A stretch of DNA of 64,000 bases, from positions 434,001 to 498,000 of the forward strand of contig NZ_JAAQYM010000005.1 of the NCBI RefSeq assembly GCF_012986595.1, given 5' to 3'. The notes below the pieces were generated by a model, which was not told the DNA's origin, did not search any database, and saw nothing but the letters and a program-made list of their open reading frames with translations. Shown in pieces: positions 25,606 through 34,056 of the stretch. Each line of letters starts with the position of its first letter. Within the stretch, counting starts at the first letter, position 1. This DNA comes from Pseudomonas koreensis (GTDB lineage Bacteria; Pseudomonadota; Gammaproteobacteria; Pseudomonadales; Pseudomonadaceae). The position numbers were made by a program, and so were the translations under genes.

Positions 25606-26907
25606 TTGTTCTTTGAGCGCCACGGTGGTGGTGAGCGAGTCATCCTCGTTCACTTGGATGGTCAGGACCCTGAGGCGCGCGAAGATCCGCAGGAGTTTCA
25701 GGAATTGGCTAATTCGGCGGGCGCCGAGACCGTTGCGTTTTTTAACGTACCGCGTCATCGGCCAACCGCCAAATTCCTGATCGGCAGCGGCAAGGTCGAA
25801 GAGCTGCGCGACCTGGTCAAGGCTGAAGAAGCCGATCTGGTGATTTTCAATCACATTCTCACGCCCAGTCAGGAACGTAACCTCGAACGTGTTTTCGAGT
25901 GTCGCGTGATTGACCGTACCGGTCTGATTCTCGATATTTTCGCCCAGCGCGCGCGTACCCATGAAGGCAAGCTCCAGGTCGAACTGGCCCAGCTTGACCA
26001 CATGAGCACTCGCCTGGTGCGTGGCTGGACTCACCTTGAGCGTCAGGGTGGCGGCATCGGCATGCGTGGCCCGGGTGAAACCCAGCTCGAAACCGACCGC
26101 CGTCTGCTGCGGGTGCGCCTGCGCCAGATCAAGGGCCGTCTGGAAAAAGTACGCAGCCAGCGCGAGCAATCGCGACGCGGCCGTTCCCGTGCGGATATCC
26201 CTACCGTTTCCCTGGTGGGCTATACCAACGCCGGCAAGTCCACGCTGTTCAATAACGTGACGAAGTCCGAGGTGTACGCGGCTGACCAGCTGTTCGCCAC
26301 GCTCGATCCGACCTTGCGCCGTCTGGAGCTGAATGACCTGGGGCCGATTGTTCTCGCGGACACGGTAGGGTTCATTCGCCATTTGCCGCACAAGCTGGTC
26401 GAGGCATTTCGGTCTACGCTCGAAGAGTCGAGCAACTCCGACCTGCTGTTGCACGTGATCGATGCGGCCGAACCGGATCGCATGTTGCAGATCGAGCAGG
26501 TGATGGTGGTGCTGGGCGAGATCGGGGCTCAGGACTTGCCGATCCTGGAGGTATACAACAAACTCGATTTGCTTGAAGGCGTTGAGCCACAGATCCAGCG
26601 CGATGCCGATGGCAAGCCGCAACGGGTCTGGTTGTCGGCGCGTGATGGCACGGGTCTGGAATTGCTTGAACAAGCCATTGCCGAGTTGCTGGGCAGTGAT
26701 TTGTTCGTGGGGACATTGCGCTTGCCGCAACGGTTCGCTCGACTGCGTGCGCAGTTCTTCGAACTCGGTGCGGTGCAGAAAGAAGAGCACGACGAAGAAG
26801 GCATCTGCCTGCTGGCCGTTCGTTTGCCCCGGGTCGAGTTGAATCGACTGGTAAGCCGCGAAGGATTGCAGCCGATGGAATTCATCGAGCAACACACTTT
26901 GCAATAA
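25606..26907 (+). CDS. hflX: Ribosome-rescue GTPase HflX
   Basis: GTPase that splits stalled or heat-damaged ribosomes. 433 residues. The N-terminal HflX domain (about 1-165) contains the conserved GGGIGMRGPGETQLETDRR segment. The GTPase follows with G1 GYTNAGKST, G3 DTVGF and G4 NKLD. The start is TTG 25606 with GATAGGAG a few bases upstream; there is no ATG that keeps the N-terminal strand. It follows hfq after 12 bases, a classic hfq-hflX unit. Confidence 0.96.
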   Translation: MFFERHGGGERVILVHLDGQDPEAREDPQEFQELANSAGAETVAFFNVPRHRPTAKFLIGSGKVEELRDLVKAEEADLVIFNHILTPSQERNLERVFECRVIDRTGLILDIFAQRARTHEGKLQVELAQLDHMSTRLVRGWTHLERQGGGIGMRGPGETQLETDRRLLRVRLRQIKGRLEKVRSQREQSRRGRSRADIPTVSLVGYTNAGKSTLFNNVTKSEVYAADQLFATLDPTLRRLELNDLGPIVLADTVGFIRHLPHKLVEAFRSTLEESSNSDLLLHVIDAAEPDRMLQIEQVMVVLGEIGAQDLPILEVYNKLDLLEGVEPQIQRDADGKPQRVWLSARDGTGLELLEQAIAELLGSDLFVGTLRLPQRFARLRAQFFELGAVQKEEHDEEGICLLAVRLPRVELNRLVSREGLQPMEFIEQHTLQ

Positions 26908-27003
26908 AAGCCTGGCAAAGCGGTTGTGCCGCAACGGCAGGCATTCTGTAGCATTGGTCGGCGCGCCGTGGGTGCGTCTTTGCTTTATCAGATGGAGAGC
27001 GCT

Positions 27004-28182
27004 ATGGCTTGGAATGAGCCGGGTGGCAACTCGAATAATCAGGATCCTTGGGGTGGCAAGCGCCGCAATAACGGCGACCGCAAGGGGCCACCGGATCTCG
27101 ACGAGGCCTTCCGAAAGCTGCAGGAAAGCCTGAACGGGTTGTTCGGTGGTGGTAAGAAACGCGGTGGTGATGACGGCGGTGGTTCGGGCAGGAGTGGTGG
27201 CGGCTTCGGCGGTCTGCTCGGCATCGGCCTCGTGGTGCTGGCGGCTGTCTGGCTGTACAGCGCGGTCTATGTGGTCGACGAGCAGGAGCAAGCCGTGGTG
27301 CTGCGCTTCGGCAAGTACTACGAGACTGTCGGCCCGGGCCTGAACATCTACTTCCCGCCGATCGATAAAAAGTACATGGAAAACGTCACGCGTGAGCGTG
27401 CGTACACCAAGCAGGGCCAAATGCTGACCGAAGACGAGAACATCGTCGAAGTGCCGCTGACCGTGCAGTACAAGATCACCAACCTGCAGGATTTCGTGCT
27501 GAACGTCGATCAGCCGGAAATCAGCCTGCAGCATGCGACCGACAGCGCCCTGCGCCACGTGGTGGGTTCCACCGCCATGGACCAGGTGCTGACCGAAGGT
27601 CGTGAGTTGATGGCCAGCGAAATCAAGGAGCGTCTGCAACGCTTCCTCGATACCTATCGCACCGGTATCACTGTCACCCAGGTCAACGTACAGAACGCGG
27701 CAGCCCCGCGTGAAGTGCAGGAAGCCTTCGACGACGTGATCCGTGCCCGTGAAGACGAGCAGCGTTCGCGCAACCAGGCTGAAACCTACGCCAACGGCGT
27801 CGTGCCGGAAGCCCGTGGTCAGGCCCAGCGCATCCTCGAGGATGCCAATGGTTACCGTGACGAAACGATCTCGCGCGCCAAGGGTGAGGCCGACCGCTTC
27901 ACCAAACTGGTCGCCGAGTATCGCAAGGCACCTGAAGTCACCCGCCAGCGTCTGTACCTGGACACCATGCAGGAAGTCTTCAGCAATACCAGCAAGGTAC
28001 TCGTGACCGGCAACAAGAACGGCCAGAGCAACCTGCTTTACCTGCCGTTGGACAAGATGATTCAGAACAGCTCGGGTGGCAGCAATGCACCGGTGACCGG
28101 TTCGGCCGCTGCCAGCAACAACACGGACGTCGCGCCGCATGTCACTGACCTGCCGCAGACACGCACAAGGGAGACCCGCTGA
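27004..28182 (+). CDS. hflK: FtsH protease modulator HflK
   Basis: Membrane SPFH/prohibitin protein that with HflC encloses and modulates the FtsH protease. 392 residues. A Gly/Lys-rich cytoplasmic N-terminus (about 1-68) precedes one membrane helix (LLGIGLVVLAAVWLYSAVYV), then the SPFH domain (VDEQEQAVVLRFGKY) and a long coiled-coil (EAFDDVIRAREDEQRSRNQAE). The start is ATG 27004 (MAWNEPGGN); an in-frame codon at 26926 lies too far upstream. Overlaps hflC by one base. Confidence 0.96.
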   Translation: MAWNEPGGNSNNQDPWGGKRRNNGDRKGPPDLDEAFRKLQESLNGLFGGGKKRGGDDGGGSGRSGGGFGGLLGIGLVVLAAVWLYSAVYVVDEQEQAVVLRFGKYYETVGPGLNIYFPPIDKKYMENVTRERAYTKQGQMLTEDENIVEVPLTVQYKITNLQDFVLNVDQPEISLQHATDSALRHVVGSTAMDQVLTEGRELMASEIKERLQRFLDTYRTGITVTQVNVQNAAAPREVQEAFDDVIRAREDEQRSRNQAETYANGVVPEARGQAQRILEDANGYRDETISRAKGEADRFTKLVAEYRKAPEVTRQRLYLDTMQEVFSNTSKVLVTGNKNGQSNLLYLPLDKMIQNSSGGSNAPVTGSAAASNNTDVAPHVTDLPQTRTRETR

Positions 28183-29051
28183 TGAGCAATAAATCGCTGA
28201 TCGCCCTGATTGTTGGCGTCGTTGTGGTTCTGGTTGGCTGGAACTGCTTCTACATCGTGGCTCAGACCGAGCGTGCGGTGCTGCTGCAGTTCGGTCGTGT
28301 GGTTCAGGCTGATGTTCAGCCGGGTCTGCATGTGAAGGTGCCTTACGTTAACCAGGTGCGTAAATTTGACGCACGTCTGATGACGCTGGATGCGCCGACA
28401 CAACGCTTCCTGACCCTGGAAAAGAAGGCCGTGATGGTCGATGCCTACGCCAAGTGGCGCGTGAAAGATGCCGAGCGCTTCTACACCGCGACTTCCGGCC
28501 TCAAGCAGATTGCCGACGAGCGTCTCTCCCGTCGTCTGGAATCGGGCCTGCGTGACCAGTTCGGTAAGCGCACCCTGCACGAAGTGGTGTCGGGTGAGCG
28601 AGATGCGCTGATGGCTGACATCACTGCATCGCTGAACTCGATGGCGGAAAAAGAGCTGGGTATCGAAGTGGTCGATGTCCGGGTCAAGGCCATCGATCTG
28701 CCGAAAGAAGTGAACCGCAGCGTGTTCGAACGTATGAGCACCGAGCGTGAGCGTGAAGCTCGCGAGCACCGCGCCAAGGGTAACGAGCTGGCTGAAGGCA
28801 TCCGTGCCGACGCCGATCGTCAGCGCCGCGTACTGCTGGCTGAAGCCTATCGTGAATCCGAAGAGGTTCGCGGTGACGGTGACGCCCAGGCCGCTGCGAT
28901 CTACTCCAAGGCCTACGGTCAGGATCAGGAGTTCTACGGTTTCTACCGCAGCCTGCGCGCCTACCGTGAAAGCTTCGCGAACAAATCCGACGTCATGGTT
29001 CTCGACCCAAGCAGCGACTTCTTCCGTTACCTGGAAAAGTCCAAGCCTTGA
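28182..29051 (+). CDS. hflC: FtsH protease modulator HflC
   Basis: Partner of HflK in the periplasm-facing HflKC complex. 289 residues. The N-terminal membrane helix (LIALIVGVVVVLVGWNCFYIV) is followed by an SPFH domain (TERAVLLQFGRVVQADVQPG) and a helical region with EREREAREHRAKGNELAEG. Ends ...DFFRYLEKSKP, matching the family. Its ATG overlaps the hflK stop. Confidence 0.97.
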   Translation: MSNKSLIALIVGVVVVLVGWNCFYIVAQTERAVLLQFGRVVQADVQPGLHVKVPYVNQVRKFDARLMTLDAPTQRFLTLEKKAVMVDAYAKWRVKDAERFYTATSGLKQIADERLSRRLESGLRDQFGKRTLHEVVSGERDALMADITASLNSMAEKELGIEVVDVRVKAIDLPKEVNRSVFERMSTEREREAREHRAKGNELAEGIRADADRQRRVLLAEAYRESEEVRGDGDAQAAAIYSKAYGQDQEFYGFYRSLRAYRESFANKSDVMVLDPSSDFFRYLEKSKP

Positions 29052-29364
29052 TACGACGTTGACCTGAATCGCTCCGCCCGGCGGCTAAAACCTCGGGCGG
29101 GGTGATCCTTTGGGAAAACGTGTGTATGATGCGGCAGCCGGGAAATTCCCGGCTTTTTTGCGTCTGCACGTTTGATTGCTGTTTTTTGTTGCAGGCATCG
29201 GGTTGAATGGCCCGAGCGTTTTTCGAGGAAAGTGATGGGCGAAGCCGGTAACAGGCCTTTCGCCGCGTCGTTCATGCGCGTGCGTTTTGAACGGATCGGT
29301 CATTTTCTGCTTCACTCAAGGCTCGCCTGCAGGCTGGCCGCCCGGATCAAAGGGGAATGGCGTA
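29052..29364. other. hflC-hisZ intergenic region without a convincing gene
   Basis: 313 bases. A GC hairpin (GCCCG/CGGGC) follows hflC and a strong terminator is at 29136-29159. A frame from ATG 29234 encodes an Arg-rich stretch overlapping hisZ and looks non-coding. In PAO1 I recall a small DUF2065 gene between hflC and hisZ; I see none here on either strand. Confidence 0.6.
29136..29159 (+). terminator. Intrinsic terminator after hflC
   Basis: AGCCGGG (29136-29142), short AAATT loop, CCCGGCT (29148-29154), followed by five more Ts. Ends the hfq-hflC transcript. Confidence 0.85.
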
Positions 29365-30552
29365 ATGGCAACGGTAGACCGCTGGCTGCTGCCAGATGGC
29401 ATCGAAGAAGTACTGCCACCGGAAGCGGCGCGCATTGAAGTCGCGCGTCGTCAGGTGTTGGATCTGTTCCAGAGCTGGGGTTACGAGTTTGTCGTGACTC
29501 CCCATATCGAGTACCTGGAATCCCTGCTGACCGGTGCGGGCCAGGACCTGGATCTGCGTACCTTCAAGGTCATCGACCCGCAATCGGGCCGGCAGATGGG
29601 GTTCCGTGCCGACATCACGCCGCAAGTGGCGCGCATCGATGCGCACACCCTGCGTCGTGAAGGTCCGAGCCGCCTGTGCTACGCCGGCAGCGTGCTGCAT
29701 GCCCAGCCGCGTGCACTGTCTTCCTCGCGCAGCCCGATCCAGCTGGGCGCCGAGTTGTACGGCGATGCCAGCCCGAGCAGTGACGTTGAAGTGATCAGTC
29801 TGATGTTGGCCATGCTGCAACTGGCCGATGTGCCGGATGTGCACATGGACCTCGGTCATGTCGGCATCTACCGTGGTCTGGCGCGCGCCGCCGGTCTGTC
29901 CGGTGAGGTCGAGCAGCAGTTGTTCGATGCGCTGCAACGCAAGGCCATCGACGAGGTCATTACCTTGACCGAAGGCTTGCCGGCCGATCTGTCCGGCATG
30001 CTGCGGGCACTGGTCGACCTGTGTGGCGGACGTGAAGTGCTGGCCGCCGCCCGTGAGCGTCTGGCCAATGCGCCGGCACCGGTGCTGGCCGCGCTGGAAG
30101 ACTTGCTGGCGATCGCCGAGCGTCTGTCGGTGCGTTTCCCGGATCTGCCGCTGTACTTCGATCTGGGCGAGTTGCGTGGCTATCACTACCACACCGGTGT
30201 GGTGTTCGCGGTGTTTGTACCGGGCGTGGGTCAGTCCATCGCTCAGGGCGGTCGTTACGATGACATCGGTGCCGACTTCGGTCGTGCCCGTCCGGCGACC
30301 GGCTTCTCTACCGATTTGAAAACCCTGGTGACCCTGGGGCGTGCTGAGATCGAGCTACCGTCTGGCGGTATCTGGATGCCTGACAGTACGGATGCGGCAC
30401 TCTGGCAGCAGGTTTGCCAGTTGCGCAGTGAGGGTCAGCGTGTCGTTCAGGCGTTGCCTGGACAACCTTTGGCCGCCGCCCGTGAAGCGGACTGCGACCG
30501 GCAATTGATTCAGCAGAACGGGCTTTGGCAAGTATCGCCACTGGCTTCTTGA
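29365..30552 (+). CDS. hisZ: ATP phosphoribosyltransferase regulatory subunit HisZ
   Basis: HisRS-like subunit required, with short-form HisG, for the first step of histidine synthesis. 395 residues. Class II synthetase-like motifs are present (LLPDGIEEVLPPEAARIE, MGFRADITPQVAR, SIAQGGRYDDIG), but HisRS-specific anticodon-binding sequence is absent, giving a shorter protein than HisRS. The start is ATG 29365 with AAAGGGGAA upstream; the frame further upstream to 29287 is not conserved-looking. purA follows after 54 bases, the usual pair in pseudomonads. Confidence 0.94.
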   Translation: MATVDRWLLPDGIEEVLPPEAARIEVARRQVLDLFQSWGYEFVVTPHIEYLESLLTGAGQDLDLRTFKVIDPQSGRQMGFRADITPQVARIDAHTLRREGPSRLCYAGSVLHAQPRALSSSRSPIQLGAELYGDASPSSDVEVISLMLAMLQLADVPDVHMDLGHVGIYRGLARAAGLSGEVEQQLFDALQRKAIDEVITLTEGLPADLSGMLRALVDLCGGREVLAAARERLANAPAPVLAALEDLLAIAERLSVRFPDLPLYFDLGELRGYHYHTGVVFAVFVPGVGQSIAQGGRYDDIGADFGRARPATGFSTDLKTLVTLGRAEIELPSGGIWMPDSTDAALWQQVCQLRSEGQRVVQALPGQPLAAAREADCDRQLIQQNGLWQVSPLAS

Positions 30553-30606
30553 GTTTTCCTGCCGGCCAACGCCGGCACCAAGTTTGCGCGAATGAGGACA
30601 AGTGTT

Positions 30607-31896
30607 ATGGGTAAGAATGTCGTAGTCCTGGGCACCCAATGGGGTGATGAGGGCAAAGGCAAGATCGTTGATCTGCTGACCGAACATGCTGCCGCCGTAG
30701 TGCGCTACCAAGGTGGCCACAACGCTGGCCACACCCTGGTGATCGACGGCGAAAAAACCGTCTTGCACCTGATCCCGTCGGGCGTGCTGCGCGAAGGCGT
30801 GCAGTGCCTGATCGGCAACGGCGTGGTGGTTGCACCTGACGCCCTGCTGCGCGAGATCACCAAGCTGGAAGAGAAAGGCGTACCGGTGCGCGAGCGCCTG
30901 CGTATCAGCCCGTCCTGCCCGCTGATCCTGTCCTTCCACGTGGCGCTGGACCAGGCCCGTGAAAAGGCCCGTGGCGAGCTGAAGATCGGTACCACCGGTC
31001 GCGGCATCGGCCCGGCGTACGAAGACAAGGTTGCTCGTCGCGGTCTGCGCGTTGGCGACCTGCTCAACATGCCGCGCTTCGAAGACAAGCTGCGTGAACT
31101 GGTGGATTACCACAACTTCATGCTGGTCGGTTACTACAAAGAGCCGGCCATCGAGTTCGAAAAAACCCTGGCCGAGTGCAAGGAATACGCTGAGCTGCTC
31201 AAGCCGCTGATGCTGGACGTGACGGCTGAGCTGCACGACCTGCGTCGCGCCGGTAAAGACATCATGTTCGAAGGCGCCCAGGGTTCGTTGCTCGACATCG
31301 ACCACGGTACCTACCCGTACGTGACCAGCTCCAACACCACCGCCGGTGGCGTGGCGACCGGTTCGGGCGTTGGCCCGATGTTCCTGGACTACATCCTGGG
31401 CATCACCAAGGCTTACACCACTCGCGTCGGTTCGGGTCCGTTCCCGACTGAGCTGTTCGACGAAGTGGGTGCGCACCTGGCCAAGCAAGGTCACGAGTTC
31501 GGCGCTACCACCGGCCGTGCCCGTCGTTGCGGCTGGTTCGACGCCGTTATCCTGCGTCGCGCTATCGATGTGAACAGCATCTCGGGCATCTGCCTGACCA
31601 AGCTGGACGTACTCGACGGCCTGGAAACCATCAACATCTGCACCGGCTACAAAGACGCGCAAGGCAACGCCGTTGCGCCGACCGACGCTGACAGCTACGT
31701 AGGCCTGCAGCCTGTGTACGAAGAAGTGCCGGGCTGGAGCGAATCAACCGTGGGCGCCAAGACCCTGGAAGAGCTGCCGGCTAACGCTCGTGCTTACATC
31801 AAGCGCGTTGAAGAATTGATCGGCGCGCCGATCGACATTATTTCGACGGGCCCGGATCGCAACGAAACCATCGTTCTGCGTCATCCGTTTGCTTGA
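30607..31896 (+). CDS. purA: Adenylosuccinate synthetase
   Basis: Joins IMP and aspartate using GTP, the first committed step to AMP. 429 residues. The N-terminal P-loop is QWGDEGKGKIVD. GGHNAGHT, GTTGRGIGPAYEDK and the C-terminal GPDRNETI are family signatures. ATG 30607 (MGKNVVVLGTQWG) has AGGACA upstream. A strong terminator follows, so purA ends its transcript. Confidence 0.98.
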   Translation: MGKNVVVLGTQWGDEGKGKIVDLLTEHAAAVVRYQGGHNAGHTLVIDGEKTVLHLIPSGVLREGVQCLIGNGVVVAPDALLREITKLEEKGVPVRERLRISPSCPLILSFHVALDQAREKARGELKIGTTGRGIGPAYEDKVARRGLRVGDLLNMPRFEDKLRELVDYHNFMLVGYYKEPAIEFEKTLAECKEYAELLKPLMLDVTAELHDLRRAGKDIMFEGAQGSLLDIDHGTYPYVTSSNTTAGGVATGSGVGPMFLDYILGITKAYTTRVGSGPFPTELFDEVGAHLAKQGHEFGATTGRARRCGWFDAVILRRAIDVNSISGICLTKLDVLDGLETINICTGYKDAQGNAVAPTDADSYVGLQPVYEEVPGWSESTVGAKTLEELPANARAYIKRVEELIGAPIDIISTGPDRNETIVLRHPFA

Positions 31897-31915
31897 TAAG
31901 TCGTTGATGTAAAAA

Positions 31916-31943
31916 ACAAAGGCCCCTTAATCGGGGCCTTTGT
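31916..31943 (+). terminator. Intrinsic terminator after purA
   Basis: ACAAAGGCCCC (31916-31926), loop TTAATC, GGGGCCTTTGT (31933-31943). A long symmetric stem 20 bases after the purA stop. Confidence 0.88.
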
Positions 31944-31960
31944 CGTTTATGCCGGTTGGA

Positions 31961-31976
31961 CGGCATGACCTTTGCT
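31961..31976 (+). promoter_or_regulatory. Possible sigma-54 promoter of the chemoreceptor gene
   Basis: CGGCATG, ACCT, TTGCT: GG and GC are separated by exactly ten bases, as sigma-54 requires, with one departure at the first T and a T for C at the sixth position. It adjoins a candidate sigma-28 site, so at most one need be real. Confidence 0.4.
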
Positions 31977-31977
31977 G

Positions 31978-32004
31978 TAAATCTGTCTACAAGAGTGCCA
32001 GCAA
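31978..32004 (+). promoter_or_regulatory. Possible sigma-28 promoter of the chemoreceptor gene
   Basis: TAAATCTG (31978-31985), 11-base spacer, GCCAGCAA (31997-32004). The TAAA and GCC..AA parts match FliA consensus with exact spacing. Chemoreceptors are commonly under FliA. Confidence 0.42.
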
Positions 32005-32035
32005 ATTAATGGCGTCAGAAGTAGAGGGATTCACA

Positions 32036-33970
32036 GTGTCGGCCGTTCTCTCACTGTTACAAAGCCGTTTGTTGCGGCCCGTGTTCGTTACCCTTGGTAT
32101 CGCCCTTTTGGTGCAAGTGCTGGTGGCCGTCGCCCTCACACGAAGCACGGTCACGGCGCTGGAAGCCGACCTTGGCGTTCGCCTGGGCGCTGACAGCCAG
32201 AAGCTCTCGGGCGAGCTGGAGCAGGCCGGGCGTGAAGTCACGTCGAGTCTTGATAATCTGTCCTCAAGTACCCGCCAGCGTTTGACCGCCGGCCTGTCTT
32301 CTCGTCTGAAGGACGAACAGGCGCAACTGCGTACGACCCTGGAAAAAGACTTGAAGGATTCGGCCAATGACATGGCCCAGTTGCTCGCCTCGGTGGCTCC
32401 GCGCGCCATGTGGGACAGCGACGTGCCGACCCTTTCCGAATTCGCCCGCCGGGCCCAGCGCAATCCCAATGTGTTGTTCGTGGTCTACGACGACGCCACC
32501 GGCCAGCATCTGACCCGCTACCTCAACCGCGAAAACCCGATCAACAAGGCCCTGCTGGAAAAAGGCCAGGGTGAGCGCGCGCTGGACAAGGTGCTGGACG
32601 CAGCGAAAAACGATCCGTCGGTCTACTACCTTGAAGCCTCGATCAACCCCAACGGCGTGGAAATCGGCAAGGTGCTGATGGGCGTCTCGACGGCCTCGGT
32701 GGAAACCGATCTGGCCGCCCTCGACCAGCGCTTCTCGGCGCTGATCGCCAGCGGCGATCAACTGGTCGGCGATAGCCTCAAGGGCGCCGCCGCTGACAGC
32801 GCTGCCGCCATGCAGGCGCGCTTGCAGTCGGCGCAATCCACCGCTGCCGAGATGAAAGCCAATACCACCAGCACCGTGCAGGACGCCGCCGCGACCTTGC
32901 GCTGGCGCATCGGCCTGGGCCTGGCGCTGGTCGGCTGTGGCGTGCTGTTGTTGCTGGCGGTGGTGCTCGGGCATCGGGTGGTCAATCGTCTGAAGATGCT
33001 CAACGCGGCAATGGACGATCTGGCGGCGGGCGAGGGCGACCTGACCAAGCGTGTGCAGATCAACAGCAAAGACGAGATCGGCGACATGGCGTCGGCGGTC
33101 AATCGCTTTGTGGATAAGTTGCAGCCGATCGTGCGCGAGGCGGGCGACGTGGCCCAGCGTACCGGCGTGGAAATCGGTGCCATGACCTTGCGCAATGCCG
33201 GTGCCGATGCGGCAGCCGGGATGCAGCGTGATGAAGTGGCGGAAAGCCTGCGGGCGCTGTCGCAGATGGCTGACGAGGCGCAATCGGAAAGCCATGCGAT
33301 GCAGGCGGCGTTGAAGCAGGTGGTGGATATTCGCCAGGCCACTGACGAAAACACCCGCACTTCAGCCAAGGTCGGCAGCCTGATCGAGGCGTTGGCCGGG
33401 CAGGTCGACACCGGGGCAAAAGTCATTGAGCGACTGGCGCAGCAGAGCGAACAGATTGAAGTGGTGCTGACGGTGATCCACGGGATCGCCGAGCAGACCA
33501 ACCTGCTGGCGCTCAACGCGGCCATCGAAGCAGCACGGGCCGGCGAGACCGGGCGTGGTTTTGCGGTGGTGGCGGACGAAGTGCGTGCGCTGGCCAGCAA
33601 GACGCAAAGCTCGACTGGCGACATTCAGGCGCACATCGTCGCCTTGCAGCAAGGTGCGCGTGAGGCGGTAGAAGCGATCGGTCAGGCCGGGCGTCAGGCC
33701 AGCGAAGGCCTGCTGGTGTTGCGCGACAGTGCGCGGCTGCAGCAGTCGGTTCAGGCCTCGGTCGAGCAGGTGCACGCGGCGATCGGGCTAGCGACGCAGG
33801 CAGCGGCGCATCAGGCGCAGGGCGCGCAAGCGGTGCGCGGGCGGGTGGAAACGATTCATGCCCAGGCCGAGAAAGCAGCGCAGGCGGTGGTGGAGACCAC
33901 GGCGAGTGGCAAGGTACTGGATGGCCTGGCGGCGCAGTTGAAGGCGAGTCTGGGGCAGTTCAGGGCTTAA
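32036..33970 (+). CDS. Methyl-accepting chemotaxis protein
   Basis: 644-residue chemoreceptor. Transmembrane helix 1 is at about residues 14-36. The periplasmic sensor (about 37-295) has long flanking helices and a central segment (NPNVLFVVYDDATGQHLTRYLN) that may be a single Cache/PAS-like fold. Helix 2 (IGLGLALVGCGVLLLLAVVLG) is followed by HAMP (VVNRLKMLNAAMDDLAAGEGDLTKRV) and the signalling tip (IAEQTNLLALNAAIEAARAG), then FAVVADEVRALA. There is no C-terminal pentapeptide for CheR. GTG 32036 is preferred because AGAGGGA lies seven bases upstream; ATG 32009 is in frame. Ligand unknown. I do not recall this gene between purA and rnr in PAO1. Confidence 0.93.
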   Translation: MSAVLSLLQSRLLRPVFVTLGIALLVQVLVAVALTRSTVTALEADLGVRLGADSQKLSGELEQAGREVTSSLDNLSSSTRQRLTAGLSSRLKDEQAQLRTTLEKDLKDSANDMAQLLASVAPRAMWDSDVPTLSEFARRAQRNPNVLFVVYDDATGQHLTRYLNRENPINKALLEKGQGERALDKVLDAAKNDPSVYYLEASINPNGVEIGKVLMGVSTASVETDLAALDQRFSALIASGDQLVGDSLKGAAADSAAAMQARLQSAQSTAAEMKANTTSTVQDAAATLRWRIGLGLALVGCGVLLLLAVVLGHRVVNRLKMLNAAMDDLAAGEGDLTKRVQINSKDEIGDMASAVNRFVDKLQPIVREAGDVAQRTGVEIGAMTLRNAGADAAAGMQRDEVAESLRALSQMADEAQSESHAMQAALKQVVDIRQATDENTRTSAKVGSLIEALAGQVDTGAKVIERLAQQSEQIEVVLTVIHGIAEQTNLLALNAAIEAARAGETGRGFAVVADEVRALASKTQSSTGDIQAHIVALQQGAREAVEAIGQAGRQASEGLLVLRDSARLQQSVQASVEQVHAAIGLATQAAAHQAQGAQAVRGRVETIHAQAEKAAQAVVETTASGKVLDGLAAQLKASLGQFRA

Positions 33971-33973
33971 ATC

Positions 33974-34050
33974 AAAAGATCGCAGACTGCGACAGCTCCT
34001 GCAGGAAACGCAAATTCCCCTGTAGGAGCTGCCGCAGGCTGCGATCTTTT
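33974..34050. repeat. REPIN, TGTAGGAGCTGCCGCAGGCT type
   Basis: Right arm 34021-34050 is canonical; left arm 33974-34003 differs at several bases (GCAGACTGCGACAGCTCCTG). Lies between the convergent chemoreceptor and iron permease genes, starting within 4 bases of the chemoreceptor stop. Confidence 0.85.
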
Positions 34051-34056
34051 AATGTT

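Noticed and set aside
25375..28140. A 921-codon open frame antisense to hfq, hflX and hflK
   Set aside because: Same explanation; it spans three well-supported genes and their intergenic gaps and has no family resemblance.
29234..29438. Possible small gene before hisZ
   Set aside because: Arg-rich, overlaps hisZ by 74 bases out of frame and has no conserved features.
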